DNA from: Ceratodon purpureus
Taxonomy: Eukaryota > Streptophyta > Bryopsida > Pseudoditrichales > Ditrichaceae
Assembly (NCBI GenBank): GCA_014871385.1
Contig: CM026422.1
Span: forward strand, 22,685,014 to 22,749,013
DNA: 64,000 nt
Direction of reading: 5' to 3'
Part shown: positions 52,387 to 64,000 of the stretch, one piece after another
Position numbering within the stretch: the first letter of the stretch is position 1
How the letters are laid out: each line of letters starts with the position of its first letter
The notes under the pieces: model-generated
Database searches by the model: none
Seen by the model: only the letters and a program-made list of their open reading frames with translations
Told to the model about the DNA's origin: nothing
Translations under genes and position numbers: made by a program

Positions 52387-52785
52387 TTAGAGGGAGCACT
52401 TGAACAGGCCCAGCACCAGGCCCACCAAAGTCTGCAGGATCCCGCCGATGATTGTCAAGACCTTGCCCACTGTCACCTTCAAGTATCCGTCCACGTATAT
52501 CACCACGAGCTCCGTCACGTCCCCCGGGACCAAGTACGTCCCGGATAGGAGCACGTCAGTGATGTCGGTCACGTCGACCTTCACTGTAAGATCAATATCC
52601 ACAATGACGGTTGCGTCCACATCCACCAGTATGCCGTTGCACTTGATGGGCTTGGGGCACTTGTTCACGCACGAAACCTTCCGGCCGTGCGCCGCCACCA
52701 CGGCCCCCAGAAGGAGCAAGAGCACCAGGGTGGCCCTCATGGTGCTCGCGCCGCTGCTGCTGCCTGAGGAGTACTTGGCCGCCAT
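52387..52785 (-). CDS. small secreted protein, unknown family
   Basis: A single-exon 132-residue frame with an ATG at 52785. A second in-frame Met (residue 16) starts a textbook signal peptide: MRATLVLLLLLGAVVAAHG, with likely cleavage before RKVSC. The mature ~98 residues have Cys in SCVNKCPKPIKCNG and one near the C-terminus (FKCSL), allowing two disulphides. A Val/Asp alternating region (VDVDATVIVDIDLTVKVDV) suggests beta strands, and a hydrophobic C-terminal helix (IIGGILQTLVGLVLGLF) follows. It is probably apoplastic or wall-associated. The coding region is GC-rich relative to its surroundings, with many G/C third positions. The TATA box at 52924-52931 supports this as an expressed gene. 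No family was recognised. Confidence 0.72.
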   Translation of the reverse strand: MAAKYSSGSSSGASTMRATLVLLLLLGAVVAAHGRKVSCVNKCPKPIKCNGILVDVDATVIVDIDLTVKVDVTDITDVLLSGTYLVPGDVTELVVIYVDGYLKVTVGKVLTIIGGILQTLVGLVLGLFKCSL

Positions 52786-52923
52786 TGCGACGTGAAGAGG
52801 GTCGAAGATGAAGCTGATGAGTAGCAGGCAAATGTGGAGAGGAGAGAGCAGGATGACACTGGGCGCTCGAGAAGTAGCTGTAGGTGAACTGGTGAAGGAT
52901 GAATTGCATGGGTGCTGTATGGG

Positions 52924-52931
52924 TTTATATA
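52924..52931 (-). promoter_or_regulatory. TATA box of the secreted-protein gene
   Basis: The minus strand reads CAGTATATAAACCC, with TATATAAA at 52931-52924. Transcription would start about 30 bp downstream, near 52895, giving a leader of about 110 nt before the ATG at 52785. Confidence 0.7.
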
Positions 52932-53129
52932 CTGTACATGATCGCTTGTGCTGAGGAAAAGGTGACGACTCAGGCGACTTGCGATGGCTCTTCTAGTGAC
53001 TAATTATGCAGATGACGAATCACGTAGATAAGATTCCAGAACATGGGGCAAGGACGAACATCGACACTAGGCAGATTTGATTCACATATATCCAGTTTAG
53101 TTGATTAAATTGTGCACGCCAGATGTCCA

Positions 53130-53226
53130 GAGATCGTCACATTGTCTAGTCGAGATGATCAGGTCCACAGATGATCATCACGTCGTCTAGAGATGATCAC
53201 GTTGTCAACAGATGATCACTTCGATC
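53130..53226. promoter_or_regulatory. cluster of GATGATCA-type repeats upstream of the secreted-protein gene
   Basis: Five imperfect units of about 16-23 bp, starting near 53130, 53153, 53169, 53191 and 53210, share AGATGATCA. Two continue into an ACGT core (CACGTC, CACGTT) of the type bound by bZIP factors. The cluster lies 200-300 bp upstream of the TATA box. A regulatory role is inferred from position and ACGT content. Confidence 0.45.
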
Positions 53227-55346
53227 ATTGGCAGGTTGACGTAAATCTTTTGGCGATATTAGTCATTCCATCTGCGGGTTAAACTTTTGGCAAATTCGAT
53301 TCATTTGAGAACTCACGGACTGGATCGCCAGCTGGTTTGGACTACGTGGGAATCGATGATAGGCACACTTGAAAGTCCGATTAAGGAGGGGTGCATTGTT
53401 AAGTACCCCAACACATCCCTGGTCCGCAACAACGGGTCACGGCATCGTGAGAGCAAGATCAGCAAGCTGACCTGGATGTATATATTCGTGATTTAGACGC
53501 TCTTGAAGGTCCTTTGTCAGCCCGCTCGGACAACCACCCCATGTTCATTGGTTGACCTGCCTTAATTACTGTATCCTCTTTTCGCAGGGTACTGTTGACA
53601 TAAGGGTTGACTAGCTCTGATTCGAGTGAAAATTAAAGAGTGTGCATCATGGTGATATATATCTGTGGTATTTTGGGACCCTGATCTTTTATAAAGGGCA
53701 TATTCCTGATCTTTTTGGGAGTACGTAATATTGCTGATCTTTTAGGCAGGGCACATCGCCAAGGAGGGAATATTGCTGATCAATCGGGGGGTCATATTGC
53801 ATCGTGATAAAAATACAAGTACTGCTGTATATTCTGAGCTAATATATGTGACTCAGTCTTGTTTGGTATATCACTATCGAGTTGCTGCAGGGCACTCCGT
53901 TTCTATTGATAACTTATTTCACTTTAGTTTCTGGGGTTTGGTAGCCTGACGACGCTACAGTGGTATTTGCAGTACGTGGAAACTTGCAATGTCAATGCAC
54001 AAAGCACTTGCACATTAACGCTCAGGGAAGAAGCATCCCTGAGACCCTTATCTCAATAAAGTGAAAATTTAAGATATCAATTGATAAGCGCAGAATCTAT
54101 GATTGTTGATCCAAAAAGACCATGTCCATCAAACTGGCAATCATCGAAGATCCATAGTTTGCACGTAGTGATAATTATTTATGCATTTGTTTGTAATCCC
54201 TTGTTCTTTCTCGTAATCTGTTTCAGTTTTCCAAGAATGAACTGAGGCGCTGTTACAGATGAAATCAAATTATTCCTTGGACATCAAAACTTTGCGAATT
54301 TGGAATAACAGCTACTGTAACTTTTCTTTGAATTGTAAATTCTTTGTATACACTTAGATTTCATTTTGTACAATCGCCCATATATTGCGGAGATGGTTTC
54401 AGTTCATTTGAAACCTAATTGTGTGAATTTTCTACGATGGTGGTACTCCACTTCAGAACTACCGGTTTAAATAGTGAGTGTCGATTTTAGTGGTCGAGAG
54501 TAACAGTAATGTGGTTAGTGCAATTCCTTATATCAAAGACCATCTTGACCTAATTTTATCAAGTTATCTGTACACTATCATATCTCGGATGAATAATTTT
54601 TGTGTACATTTCTGGTAAACTGTGAATCCAACTAATCTTCAAATCACTCATCATGTGCAACGTCTTGTTTGGTTCCATCCTTTGTCAAGGGGCCGTATAT
54701 AGCAGTCACATCGACAAGCTGTATCATCCACACTACCATCTCCAATTCTCACTCTGTATTTTCCCAATATTAATCATGACTTCATAACTTTGAATGTTTT
54801 ATGACTAGGCTGGGACATGGATACAGTAGATAATATGAGGTGGTTTTTGATACCGGAATTCGTTTGCGTCTAACGCAAAAGGTTCCAACTTTATACAGTT
54901 GTGCCGCGTAGGAGATAGATGTCTAGCAGCTCAGAAAATATAACTATAAACAATCATTCTCTGTTTAGACAAACGCCTGCACAAAGTGCTGATACAACTT
55001 AGCACTTAGTATAACAATTTCTTGTCCGTGATACTTCTATATGCCCAGCTGGTATAACAATCAACGATTTTGAAGTGGTAAACATTTAGTTTCATTCCTA
55101 AACATTCTATTTTCAGTTACTTGCACAATCAGTGTCATTATGATTTAATGCAAAATTCCTTAAATCCATTTACTCAAGATCGCAATAATCCATTAGCGTT
55201 TCCAAGCAATCCAGGACTCTGTCAAACCCATGATAGTTTAAGTATCTAGAACAGTTCATATCGTTAATAGCCAGCCTTTCAAATGCATACAATGACACTG
55301 CCAATTTCCGAAAATAAGGGGCCAAAGCTAGTACACATTAGCCATT
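53227..55346. other. intergenic between the secreted-protein and TTC38-like genes
   Basis: No gene seen. Four imperfect copies of an element beginning CTGATCTTTT or CTGATCAATC occur at about 53690-53790 with spacing of roughly 25-35 bp. The rest is AT-rich. Confidence 0.4.
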
Positions 55347-58300
55347 CTACTGAGCTGCTTCCAGTTTGAGATATCTTGCATTAGCGCTGGTTGCCTTGGC
55401 TTCCTCTCCTAAATCTGCATATGCCATTGCCTGTTACACCTCACACAGTCAATTTCTCAAGCATATCAAGTTTCCACGTTTTTTTTTTTTTTTTTTTTTT
55501 TTGGCATTAAAACCTATTCCAAGTGGAAGACGGTAGCACTTCTATCGACATGATTTCAGTAAACGCACCCTGATACATTCTACTAAGTTCAATATCAGAA
55601 GTGTTCAAAATTGAGAGCCACCAGCAGAATTCAACCACAATTGAATAGTGGCCTACCAGAACACGCCAAGTGAACGGAATCTCACTCCTTTCCAATACGC
55701 GTTGCTCTGCAACTTTCACTACTGCAAAATTCCAAAATGAAACCTTAAATCTTGAGAAAGGCAGTATAATAACACTACGGTAGAGTAATGCTAATGCAAA
55801 CATAATGCAAAATAATTGAGCTATTCGTTAAACATGAAGAATCAAACCTGGCAGGGATTGCCCAGCACGTAAAAAAGCATCACACCACAACTCCTGGAAG
55901 ACGTCCAGCTGCTCATCGGATGCGCCCATCACCTAAGCGCCATAAAACCAAGCGTATCGCTCTTCAATGTCAAAACAAAAATGCGGAACAAAAGCAATGC
56001 ATCTGAAAGAACAAGATGACAAGAAGTACGAATCATTTCGCAAAACATTGATAATGTTCTCACAAGCCATTTGTAAGTGGTGCAACCATGCCCTTACCTT
56101 ATACTTGGATGTGCTAGGATCAAGATCCAACAGCTCACAAACAGCTCCAAAATTGCGGACTCCATACTCGTACAGTGCCTTTGCAAGCTGTTACCATCAA
56201 AAGCAAAGACAAACTTAACACACCAGAGTCCTACCACTTAGAGTTGGCCTCTACCAATTTACCCTGAATGCCAGTTGAACTATTTAGAAACAAAAACTTC
56301 CTTTCAAGCACGTGAGGAAATTACATACTGATATGACGGGCTGCAGTGGAGTCCGTTGTTTCTCCTCTATGCCTTCCACTCTGCAATAAATTCTGACACA
56401 GAGACTATCAAAACATACCTTCTAAGTGTATCTGTGGCTGAACATCTTGACAGTGAAGGGTATTACAAAGCGTTACGTACTTGTATCCATCTTTAACGAT
56501 TTTCCAAAATCATAGACATCAAAGGTTACTTTCCAGATACTAAACCGGTATTTCTCGTATTGTTCATTATTCCAACTATCCGATAATCAAAATAATTGCA
56601 ATACATTAACCACTGAGGCTATAGTTTGTCGGGCTTGCCTGTGCGTGAGAGCCTGGAGCAGCCGCTGAGCCTCTGCCTTGTGACCTCCTCGGGACAGCCC
56701 CCAAACTATCAAGAGGTCTTGTAGCCACTCGGTGTGCCACCTTAGCTGTATATGTTTCAATAGAACACGAATTCAGCACATTCAAGACGTAGGATGCCTT
56801 CGTTATCTAATATTAGCACATTGATGTTCTCTCTAGAGGCGCACTACCATAAGTTGCACTGACAATGGTTCACCGACAGCATACCACAACACATATACTC
56901 GTAGCACGAACAAAACTAAATTGTCCTCTTTTCAGAAATGGGATCCTACCTCATCAAGCAGGCATCCTTGCATGTCAGCTAATCGTGTAGTGACAACATC
57001 ACGATGCCCTCTTATATCAAGACGAAGCAGGAGACCGAGTGCATTCAAGCAGTCCTGACACAGACATATCAAAACAGAACGTTTCATTCAGTCGTCCCAA
57101 GGACAATTTGTTGAAAATTGAAACAACGGCATCATTGAAACTTAAAGTCTGAGCCGTCGAATTACAGGTTCTAGGAAGAGGCTCCAATTTTTTTGGAAAG
57201 GATAGAAGTGGAGTGTAGAATGTAACCTGCGAATTATCAGCAGCGGCATTGCTGCCCCAAATGTGAGCATCATAGACTTCAACAACTCTTTTCAAGGCAT
57301 CTTTACCGCCCTGCTCCAACTCACATAAGGCCAAGTGCCACCAGCTATGGGTATACCTGCAAAAGTAAACAAGAGACGAGCACAAGAACTTCAGACTATA
57401 TGCTCAGTTCACCATTAATTAAGAGAGGTGATAATTCCTATCACGGCTTCAAGCCCAGAAATCTATATCATTCTAAGCGAAGTTCCCACGTTCTTGCCCT
57501 TATGTGATATCCCAGGTTTAGCAGAACTTGACTAAAAATTGTTCATGTTACATAATAGGATTCGTAAGATTTCATGCAAGAGAACACGAAACAGGAGGAT
57601 TACATGAATGAACAGCAAGACGTCCAGGTGTTACCGCAACTAGCTGCAAATGTCAGAGCTTCTTTGAAACGACACTCATGTTGTAGCACATGGACCAACT
57701 GCACAAACATCAAGTACACCCAAAAGATTTCAGCGCTTCATAAACTAAGTAATGCATCAACTATTTGTTCTACAGACCTAAAAGAATAAAAGTCTGGGCA
57801 GTAGTTCAAAACAATTGGGGAACACATACTAATATTAGCCACGTATTCCAATTGCAACGTCTGGCAAAAGAGCTTTGCAAAAACGTGATAATGAGCAACA
57901 TGAACAACGTCATAGTTCGCAGAATGTGCATGTAAGTTACAACAGGGACGCACCGCATGTTGACCCCACACATCAAGGGGCTCAATTTCTAATGCCTTCT
58001 TAGCTGCAATCTCTGCTTCTCTCATTCTCCCTCCATCTTCCAATAAAGCAAATGCCAGCATTCCATACATGAATGGACTTTCCTTGTTCGCAGGCAGCAC
58101 CTGTCCATACACATGTTCCCACGTATGCGTGAGCCCATTTATCAAAGCTCTTTTTCCAGTACACACGTTTGAAAAATCCCGGGTACTGATTCATAGGGAC
58201 AAAGACTATGAGCAAAATAGGAAAACGGAAAACAATAGCAGTTAATGCTACATGCTTTGAAGAGAATGCAACCTTCTAACATAAGATTCACTAGCACTTT

Positions 58301-60211
58301 CTTAGTTGTTTCTGGGACAACTTTGTGCACTTCCCCGTGATAGAATCACTCACCAGCTCAGCCAGCCGCAACATATCATGTTGCCTTCCCATATAAAAGC
58401 AGATTGTTTGGCCTCTTTTAAGAGACGCCAAATCTTTTGGAAACTGTGTCAGAAGCTGAGAAAACGAACAAGTAACGTAAATAAGGAGTTCAAAACATTT
58501 CCCTATGAAAAATTTGGAATCTAAAGTTATCTGATGAGAAAAATTCTCAACTCCTCTCAAGAATTCTATCAAATCATACTAAACGATCACTGCAATGATC
58601 CTGACATAAATAATTACCCACAACATGTACGAGGCGGTTGATATGAATTTGAAACGCATATGAGAGCTTAATGAAAGAACATACCTGAAAATGCAAATCA
58701 ATTACTTCTCCAATTTGACCCTGTACCCATGCACTTATCACTGCCAGCACTAACTTTTCATAGCTAGTGGCCTTATCCTGCACAAGACAATTATATTTCA
58801 GCCAAATTCTCTGCAACTTGCAAATATATAAACCACACATTGAGATCTTCTGAACTTCATTGATCACACGCAAATACCCTAATTACCTTGGGTCTTAAAT
58901 TGCCACACTATTAGAGCAACCAGGAGAAACTAATCAAGGTAGACAGAGGATAGATGATAGTACCAAGTTGGATTTAGCAGCGTCTAAATACATGTTTGGA
59001 TTAAGATCTTTGGAATCACTTTGAGTCAGCAGATGACCAGCTGCCAATGCACATGCTAGAACACAACTACCATCCGCATCAGTCGCCTTTAGAATTACTT
59101 GTCTTTCTGCACCATACGTTAACACCTGTAAACACCCACCGAACGACATATCAGGCCCAAATACCGCACCTCGCTTTCTTAGTAATATCAACTCCTCCCT
59201 GAATTTCATTCAGCTAGACCAGAACACCAATCACTGAGAATTAATCTTCAGCAATTACAGGTACATGTTACAGACCACTAGCACAAACGCAGGAATAAGA
59301 AGACTGAGGTAGATAATTTTTATCTTGAGCTCGCATTCCAGTATGAAAAAGGTCCATGGTTAACATGTGTACTCGAGAACTAGTACAAGATTTTCTTCAT
59401 TCGACACAACGTGAATTTGTAGAAGCTCGGTTTTACAAGAGAAGTAAAGCGGTGACTCTTATATAACAATTCTCACAATGCCTTAACAGACTTTCTGACG
59501 CCTGCTGGGAACTAAGAGATTGATACGCAATATTGGAGTGCTCAGCGGATCGCATGATAATTTTTTAGTACAACCGACGAGCGACCTTCAAAAAATTCGG
59601 ATGGGACACAAAAACTTTCGTTCAATAGAAAAATTCTATGATTAACTCGGAGAAGAAAGCCTTATTTCACCTTCGCAAGGATAAACTACGCTCCAATCTT
59701 GTCGAAAACCTAAAATGCTCTGACTCAAGAGATCGACATGGCCTAAAATTCTGTGCATAAATCCTAAGCCTTCAAATACGAAACAGAATCCGATGCAGAG
59801 CTGGCTTTCTATTCCGTCCCTCATAATCCTGATCCCACCACCATCAATTCCAATCCCTATACTCTGAACAAATCCGATCATAACAAATAACCATCCAATT
59901 ATACATAACATCTTGAGCCTTATCCCAAAACCATAAACCCATGCTGAGCTGGTCCAGTAATCTTCCCCTGAAACCCATAGTAAACGAAGAGACTGACACA
60001 CCTGACGGTAGAACTCATTGATGAACGAAACGCAGGCATCCGATCGGGTGCGCACCGGGTACCCCCACAGATCCATCCGATACTCCTCCTCATCGAAAGA
60101 AGAAACACGACCAACTTCGGTACCAGAAACAAGTGGGTCATCCTGAGGAAGATGATCATAAGAAAAAGAGCCACTCTGAGCGTAACTGCCGCCGTCAACA
60201 CCCTCCGCCAT
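55347..60211 (-). CDS. TTC38-like tetratricopeptide-repeat protein, 14 exons
   Basis: A full model of 508 residues. Exons (-): 60211-60002, 59125-58964, 58777-58685, 58455-58354, 58100-57954, 57698-57604, 57356-57227, 57054-56950, 56745-56639, 56380-56329, 56187-56098, 55932-55848, 55721-55657, 55430-55347. All phases agree and the stop is TAG. Splice sites are GT-AG except intron 9, best read as GC-AG (CACAG|GCAAGC). The start at MAEGVDGG is the first plausible ATG. Family signatures: DLWGYPVRTRSDACVSFIN, VLTYGAERQVILKATD, FPKDLASLKRGQTICFYMGR, YGMLAFALLEDGGRM, WGQHA then VHVLQHECRFKEAL, YTHSWWHLALCELEQG, and a C-terminal TPR region ending KLEAAQ. These match plant and animal tetratricopeptide repeat protein 38 in order. 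It is probably a soluble TPR scaffold; its biochemical role is not established. No disabling mutation was seen. Confidence 0.9.
55479..55502. repeat. T24 homopolymer in intron 13 of the TTC38-like gene
   Basis: 24 consecutive T residues on the plus strand (poly-A on the transcribed strand) between exons 14 and 13. Confidence 0.95.
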
Positions 60212-62077
60212 GACAAGTAAACACCACCAGCAGGAGCTGCACCAGTTCAACTTGTCTAGAAAACAAGACCGCAACTTGTCTAGAAAACAAGATCGCAAGA
60301 TTCTAGACAGAGATGAAACCAGGTCGCAGTTTTAAAGAGTTGGTGTGGTGATGGTGCGGAGCTAGTGAGGGAGAACAGTTTTTGGAGGCGATTGTGAGCA
60401 TGAGATTGGTGATGAGGAGAGGGGAGCAGTGGCCATGGCAAATATGGGAGTGACAGCGGCAGCGGCAAGCATGTTGCCGAGAAGGAGAGAGTGCGTCAGT
60501 GTTGTGGTACGGTGGTTGTCTTCCGTCTGCATGACGATATTAGTGAATGATATAGTGAGAAAGAGAAGAAGAATCCATTTGACTCAAAGAAATAAAAAAT
60601 AAATTAAAAAAATAAAAATAAAAAAGAGAAAAGGAAAGGAAAGGAAAGAAAGATAGAAAAGAAAAAGAAAAAGAGAAGAAGAATTCATATAGCGGAGTTG
60701 GGCAGCAGGTTTGATCATAAATAGTTCTTTTATTAAAAAAAAAAGTTTAAAAAAGTAAAAATATAAATATAAATTAAAAATATATAAATTTTAAGGATAG
60801 AAAAGAAGATACATACAAAATTATTTTTAGTGATCAATATGTGTCTATTTTAAATTCGTCTAAGGCTATTTTTATTGGATTTTTTTTTAAATATAAGAAT
60901 TACAAAATTAGTTTTTAAAAAGTGAGGAGCTTCATTTTTTTGAAAGTAGAAGTTTTATTTTGAAGTGGATGAATTTGCTACCGAAGTACGGTATAAGGAG
61001 TGACTTCTAAGCTGGCAATTAGAAAGAAAAATGAAATTGCATAGAGTAAAAAATGATTGTACAAAAAATGAACCTAATTTTTTTGTTACATTAATTGATT
61101 ATAAATTAAATTAGTAGTTATAAACTTATTGATTGATGATAGATATGGTAGGTTCTTTTAATTGACATTCAAATAGAGGATAAAATCATAGTTGGAAATT
61201 TAATATTAGAAAATAATAGCTTGGTAAACTAAAATCGCGCATTGTTTGCTCTAAAAACACTTCGCGACCAGGTTCGATAAGTGAATTTGGCTCTACATTC
61301 AACGTCTTTGCTTCTATAAATGAATTTTGCTCTACATTCAGCATTTTTGCTTCCATCTCTGTCCTCAGGGCCTCAATGTGAGCTCTCTGGCATAAATGTT
61401 GGATAATTTTGTTGTGCTATCTACGTTTAAGATCTTTTTGTTTGATCGGAGTAACTTTGTTTGCTAGAGCTTGTTGACAAGAAGGACAGTTTGGACTGTG
61501 CTCTCAAGTAAAGAAACCTCGCACTCCTTCACAAGCTCCGACCTCTCATGAATAACACCGACCATCGATATCATAGCCCATACATGGAGCCCATGATTTT
61601 AGGCTAAATGGAATTTGAACGACCGTGAGTCCTATAACCAAACTTACTTACATTATATAAAAATTATAAAATATAAATGGAAATAAAGTGGGTCAAAACA
61701 ATTCACACTTGGAACTACGTATCGTACATACTTTTCAGATTCTAATATAGAAAACAAAAATTCCACACTGTAGAAGAGGACATGAAAAATATAATTGCAT
61801 AATATGTGCATTTATTTTAGACGTCCATAAATGAATCTTCTCAAATGAGTAAGAATAATGCAAGGAATTAAAAGCACAATCCATCTGCCTTCTACAGTAC
61901 ATATGAACACATTAGAAACTACGATATTTTATTAAAAAAATGTACATCATTTATTTATATATGAATTCAATTTTTTGTGGAGTACATTTTTTAAGATTAT
62001 AATGTGTTGATCTACATTCGCATAGTACGTATTGTAGTAGCTGAGATGATATGGTACAAAATCATTTACTTATGCAC
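60212..62077. other. promoter side of the TTC38-like gene, then AT-rich DNA with a possible element tail
   Basis: After the 24-bp duplication there is a purine-rich run (AGGAAAGGAAAGGAAAG at about 60630-60650) and AT-rich DNA to about 61240. On the minus strand at about 61430-61250 a frame reads RAHIEALRTEMEAKML and two similar LNVE units, a coiled-coil-like piece that could be the 3' part of the neighbouring CACTA element. I did not find terminal CACTA repeats. Confidence 0.35.
60248..60295. repeat. 24-bp tandem duplication in the leader of the TTC38-like gene
   Basis: Two adjacent 24-bp copies (60248-60271 and 60272-60295) differing at one base, each containing CTTGTCTAGAAAACAAG, itself an imperfect palindrome. 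They lie 37-84 bp upstream of the ATG at 60211, so probably in the 5' leader. Confidence 0.85.
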
Positions 62078-63860
62078 TCATGTCAGTGCTCTTCCATCAT
62101 CCATTTCACCATCGGATTCCAAATCAGCCAACTCCTCTTCATCTACAACTTCGTGCAGACGAGGTGGGTAATTCCAATTAAACGTTCGTGGCTCCTCGTC
62201 CTATGAGTAAAATTCCTCAAATATTTCATTGTCATGTTCAAGAAACCTCTCTTCCTCTTCTTCTGTACCTTCCCCTACATCATCGTCTACTTCTAGATCT
62301 CCTTTGCCTGTTATTGATATTCGAGGACCCGTCCTTGCCAGTTCTTGCCACGTGTACGACCCTCTTATAATGAACCAATTTTGATCTTGGTTTCATTTTA
62401 ATTGCTAATTTCCATCCCGTGTCTACAGTATCTTCAACATAAAAAAACTGGGTCACATCTTTAGGGAAAATAAACGGATCGTCCTCCATGTTGGAAGCTG
62501 ATATGAACTCCCCTGCTTTCACCCGGTCAAACCCGCACTCATCTTCCAATACCGTAGCATTTTTGCCCCGTTGTCTAATGACCGAATCCCAAACTGACAC
62601 TTAAACAACACCGTTTGAAAACTATCAAAATCAAAACATACGATGCTATCTATATATCTATAAAATTTTGTTTTTCCATCTTCCAACTCATATACCACCG
62701 ACACCCCTGAGTCAAATGTGGTTTCCTTTTTCAGATCCCTTGCCATAATTCAAAAGTGGCTTCCGTAAATCCAACACATTGTATAAAAATGTCCTTTCTC
62801 TCCCGGTCCAAAAACGATATCCATGACCATTTGCGACACATGCTTGTTAGCAGTTATGTCCTCTTGAAAATCACTGTGGACCCACTCCTTCAATGTTGGC
62901 CTCAGTATCATTTCTCTAGTTTCCACTTCGTAGCGCTCTCTCCATGTCTCCATGCATGTTGCATTCAATAACAAAAAGCGATGTGCTTCTTCTCTAAAAA
63001 TTGGGTCAACTACTTGATATTTAGAAGCCTTTGGCAATACAATCCCCCTAGTTCGAACATCCTCTTCGGTGGGTTTTTGAAGCACGGTTGCATTTCTATG
63101 CAACCTCACCATATACTTGTTTACATGAAACATTGCTTCGGCGCATATATAACCCTCTCCAATAGAACCTTCCGGTCTAGCTTGTTGTCAAACTAGATCT
63201 TTTAAAACCTTCAAGTCCCTTTCTATGTAATACATCCAACGAACAGATCTAGGACCAGCAAGTTTGACTTCTTTCACTATATGTAATATATTACGTACTT
63301 GTATGTCAAAAACAAATATAGGTAAAATGTATTTCCATTTCACACAAGATTTTGGATGCCTCAATCTTCATCTTCGGGCAGTCAGAGATTCTAATTTCCT
63401 TGGAACATACCCAACGGAATAGGGCTGCTAAACGATACACAATCTGACGAATTTCATCGGTCAAGGTTCTTCTCACCACAATAGGAAGTAGATTGTGCAG
63501 TAAATTATTGTAGTCGTGTGTTTTGAACCCAACCACTTTGCCATTGTTGAACTTATGTTGGAAGCTTGAGCCATAGCCAAAAGGTGTCCGAGTAGATGAA
63601 ATCAACTTAATGATATTATCGTATTCATATGTGGTCCAAATCCAATTTGCAGGTGCGTATGTCCACTTTGTTGTACCCTTATCATCTACTCCATCTTCTT
63701 GGGGGTGAAAGCGCTGCAATACATTAAAATGTTCTAATAAACGTCGCAACGTCAAAGAATCAGACTTTGTACCTTTGCAATTCGAAAAAGTTTTAAAAAG
63801 CAAAGCACATATGTTCTTCTCCGTGCGCATAACATCAAGTAAATGAGGTACGACTAATTC
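62078..63860 (-). pseudogene. decayed En/Spm (CACTA) TNP2-type transposase, partial
   Basis: The minus strand starts at a plausible acceptor (GGAACAG|GAATTAG at 63860) and reads LLDVMRTEKNICALLF, the family pattern D-V-M-H-x-E-K-N-V-C of TNP2 transposases. Then come WTYAPANWIW, GFKTHDYNNLLHNLLPIVVR (DUF4218 region), RWMYYIERDLKVLKD with ARPEGSIGEGYI, and a DUF4216-like tail (DPFIFPKDVTQFFYVED). An acidic C-terminus ends at a TGA at 62078-62080. Damage: frameshifts near 63315, 62595 and 62310, and in-frame stops TGA 63188-63190, TGA 62750-62752 and TAG 62201-62203. The 5' part lies beyond or near the window edge. TNP2 acts on the sub-terminal repeats of CACTA elements; this copy cannot be functional. 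Confidence 0.85.
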
Positions 63861-64000
63861 CTGTTCCAGCCAAAAACAATTTTTTGATTACATAAGTACT
63901 CAAAAGTATTAAATTTAGATACAGAAGACAAACTAAATGTCACAGACAATATGTCAGATTGATGTACATTCAATGTCCAATGCAACTCAAATGTTTATAT
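63861..64000. other. right edge, probably intron or 5' continuation of the CACTA relic
   Basis: Upstream of the acceptor at 63860 the minus frame meets a TAA near 63886, so this is either an intron or further decayed coding sequence. It is cut by the window end. Confidence 0.4.

Noticed and set aside
52282-52795. Plus-strand frames across the secreted-protein gene
   Set aside because: Antisense shadows; the minus strand has the signal peptide, TATA box and proper start.
59642-60298. Upstream extension of the TTC38-like first exon and read-through into intron 1
   Set aside because: The upstream extension starts at a TTG and is coded by the 24-bp duplication; family alignment starts after the ATG at 60211 and stops at the CAG|GTGTGT donor.

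Overview
This is nuclear DNA from a land plant. Genes are split by short spliceosomal introns and lie among transposon relics. The recognisable genes (AP2/ERF transcription factor, plant-type TTC38-like TPR protein) and transposons (L1-type LINE with a zf-RVT tail, En/Spm CACTA, Ty3/gypsy, Stowaway-like MITE, tRNA-derived SINE) are plant-like. I suspect a bryophyte or other non-flowering plant, from compact genes and the many unfamiliar low-copy reading frames, but the sequence does not prove it.

Layout. 0-1.4 kb: a two-exon AP2/ERF-like gene (-). 1.4-8.5 kb: decayed reading frames of unknown elements, a G34 tract, and a three-exon 3' part of a protein whose C-terminus resembles the AdoMet motif of beta-class N4/N6 DNA methyltransferases (-). 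8.6-9.0 and 13.4-14.1 kb: two blocks of a ~105-bp satellite with a palindromic core. 9.9-10.7 kb: an intact single-exon membrane-anchored glycosyltransferase-like gene (+). 14.5-15.8 kb: unfamiliar overlapping reading frames with a coiled coil (-). 18.6-25.5 kb: a structurally complete L1-type LINE with a perfect 16-bp target duplication and A tail; ORF1 is intact and ORF2 is broken by two stops and one frameshift. 27-28 kb: Ty3/gypsy pol relic (-). 29-30.5 kb: a possible gene of unknown function (-). 32.3-45.4 kb: very AT-rich, gene-poor DNA holding a tandem duplication, a SINE, a receptor-kinase fragment, a (TA)n tract and, at its right edge, a MITE. 45.7-52.4 kb: no confident gene, but a long foldback at 50.3 kb. 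52.4-52.8 kb: a gene for a small secreted protein (-) with a TATA box and an upstream repeat cluster. 55.3-60.2 kb: a complete 14-exon TTC38-like gene (-), one intron of which looks GC-AG. 62-64 kb: a decayed CACTA TNP2-type transposase (-) running off the right edge.

The genes do not form a pathway. The clearest cross-cutting signal is how the element relics decay: several have lost function by nonsense mutation with little or no frameshifting. Those stops are mostly TAG and TGA and almost never TAA, as expected if methylated CAG and CGA codons deaminate.
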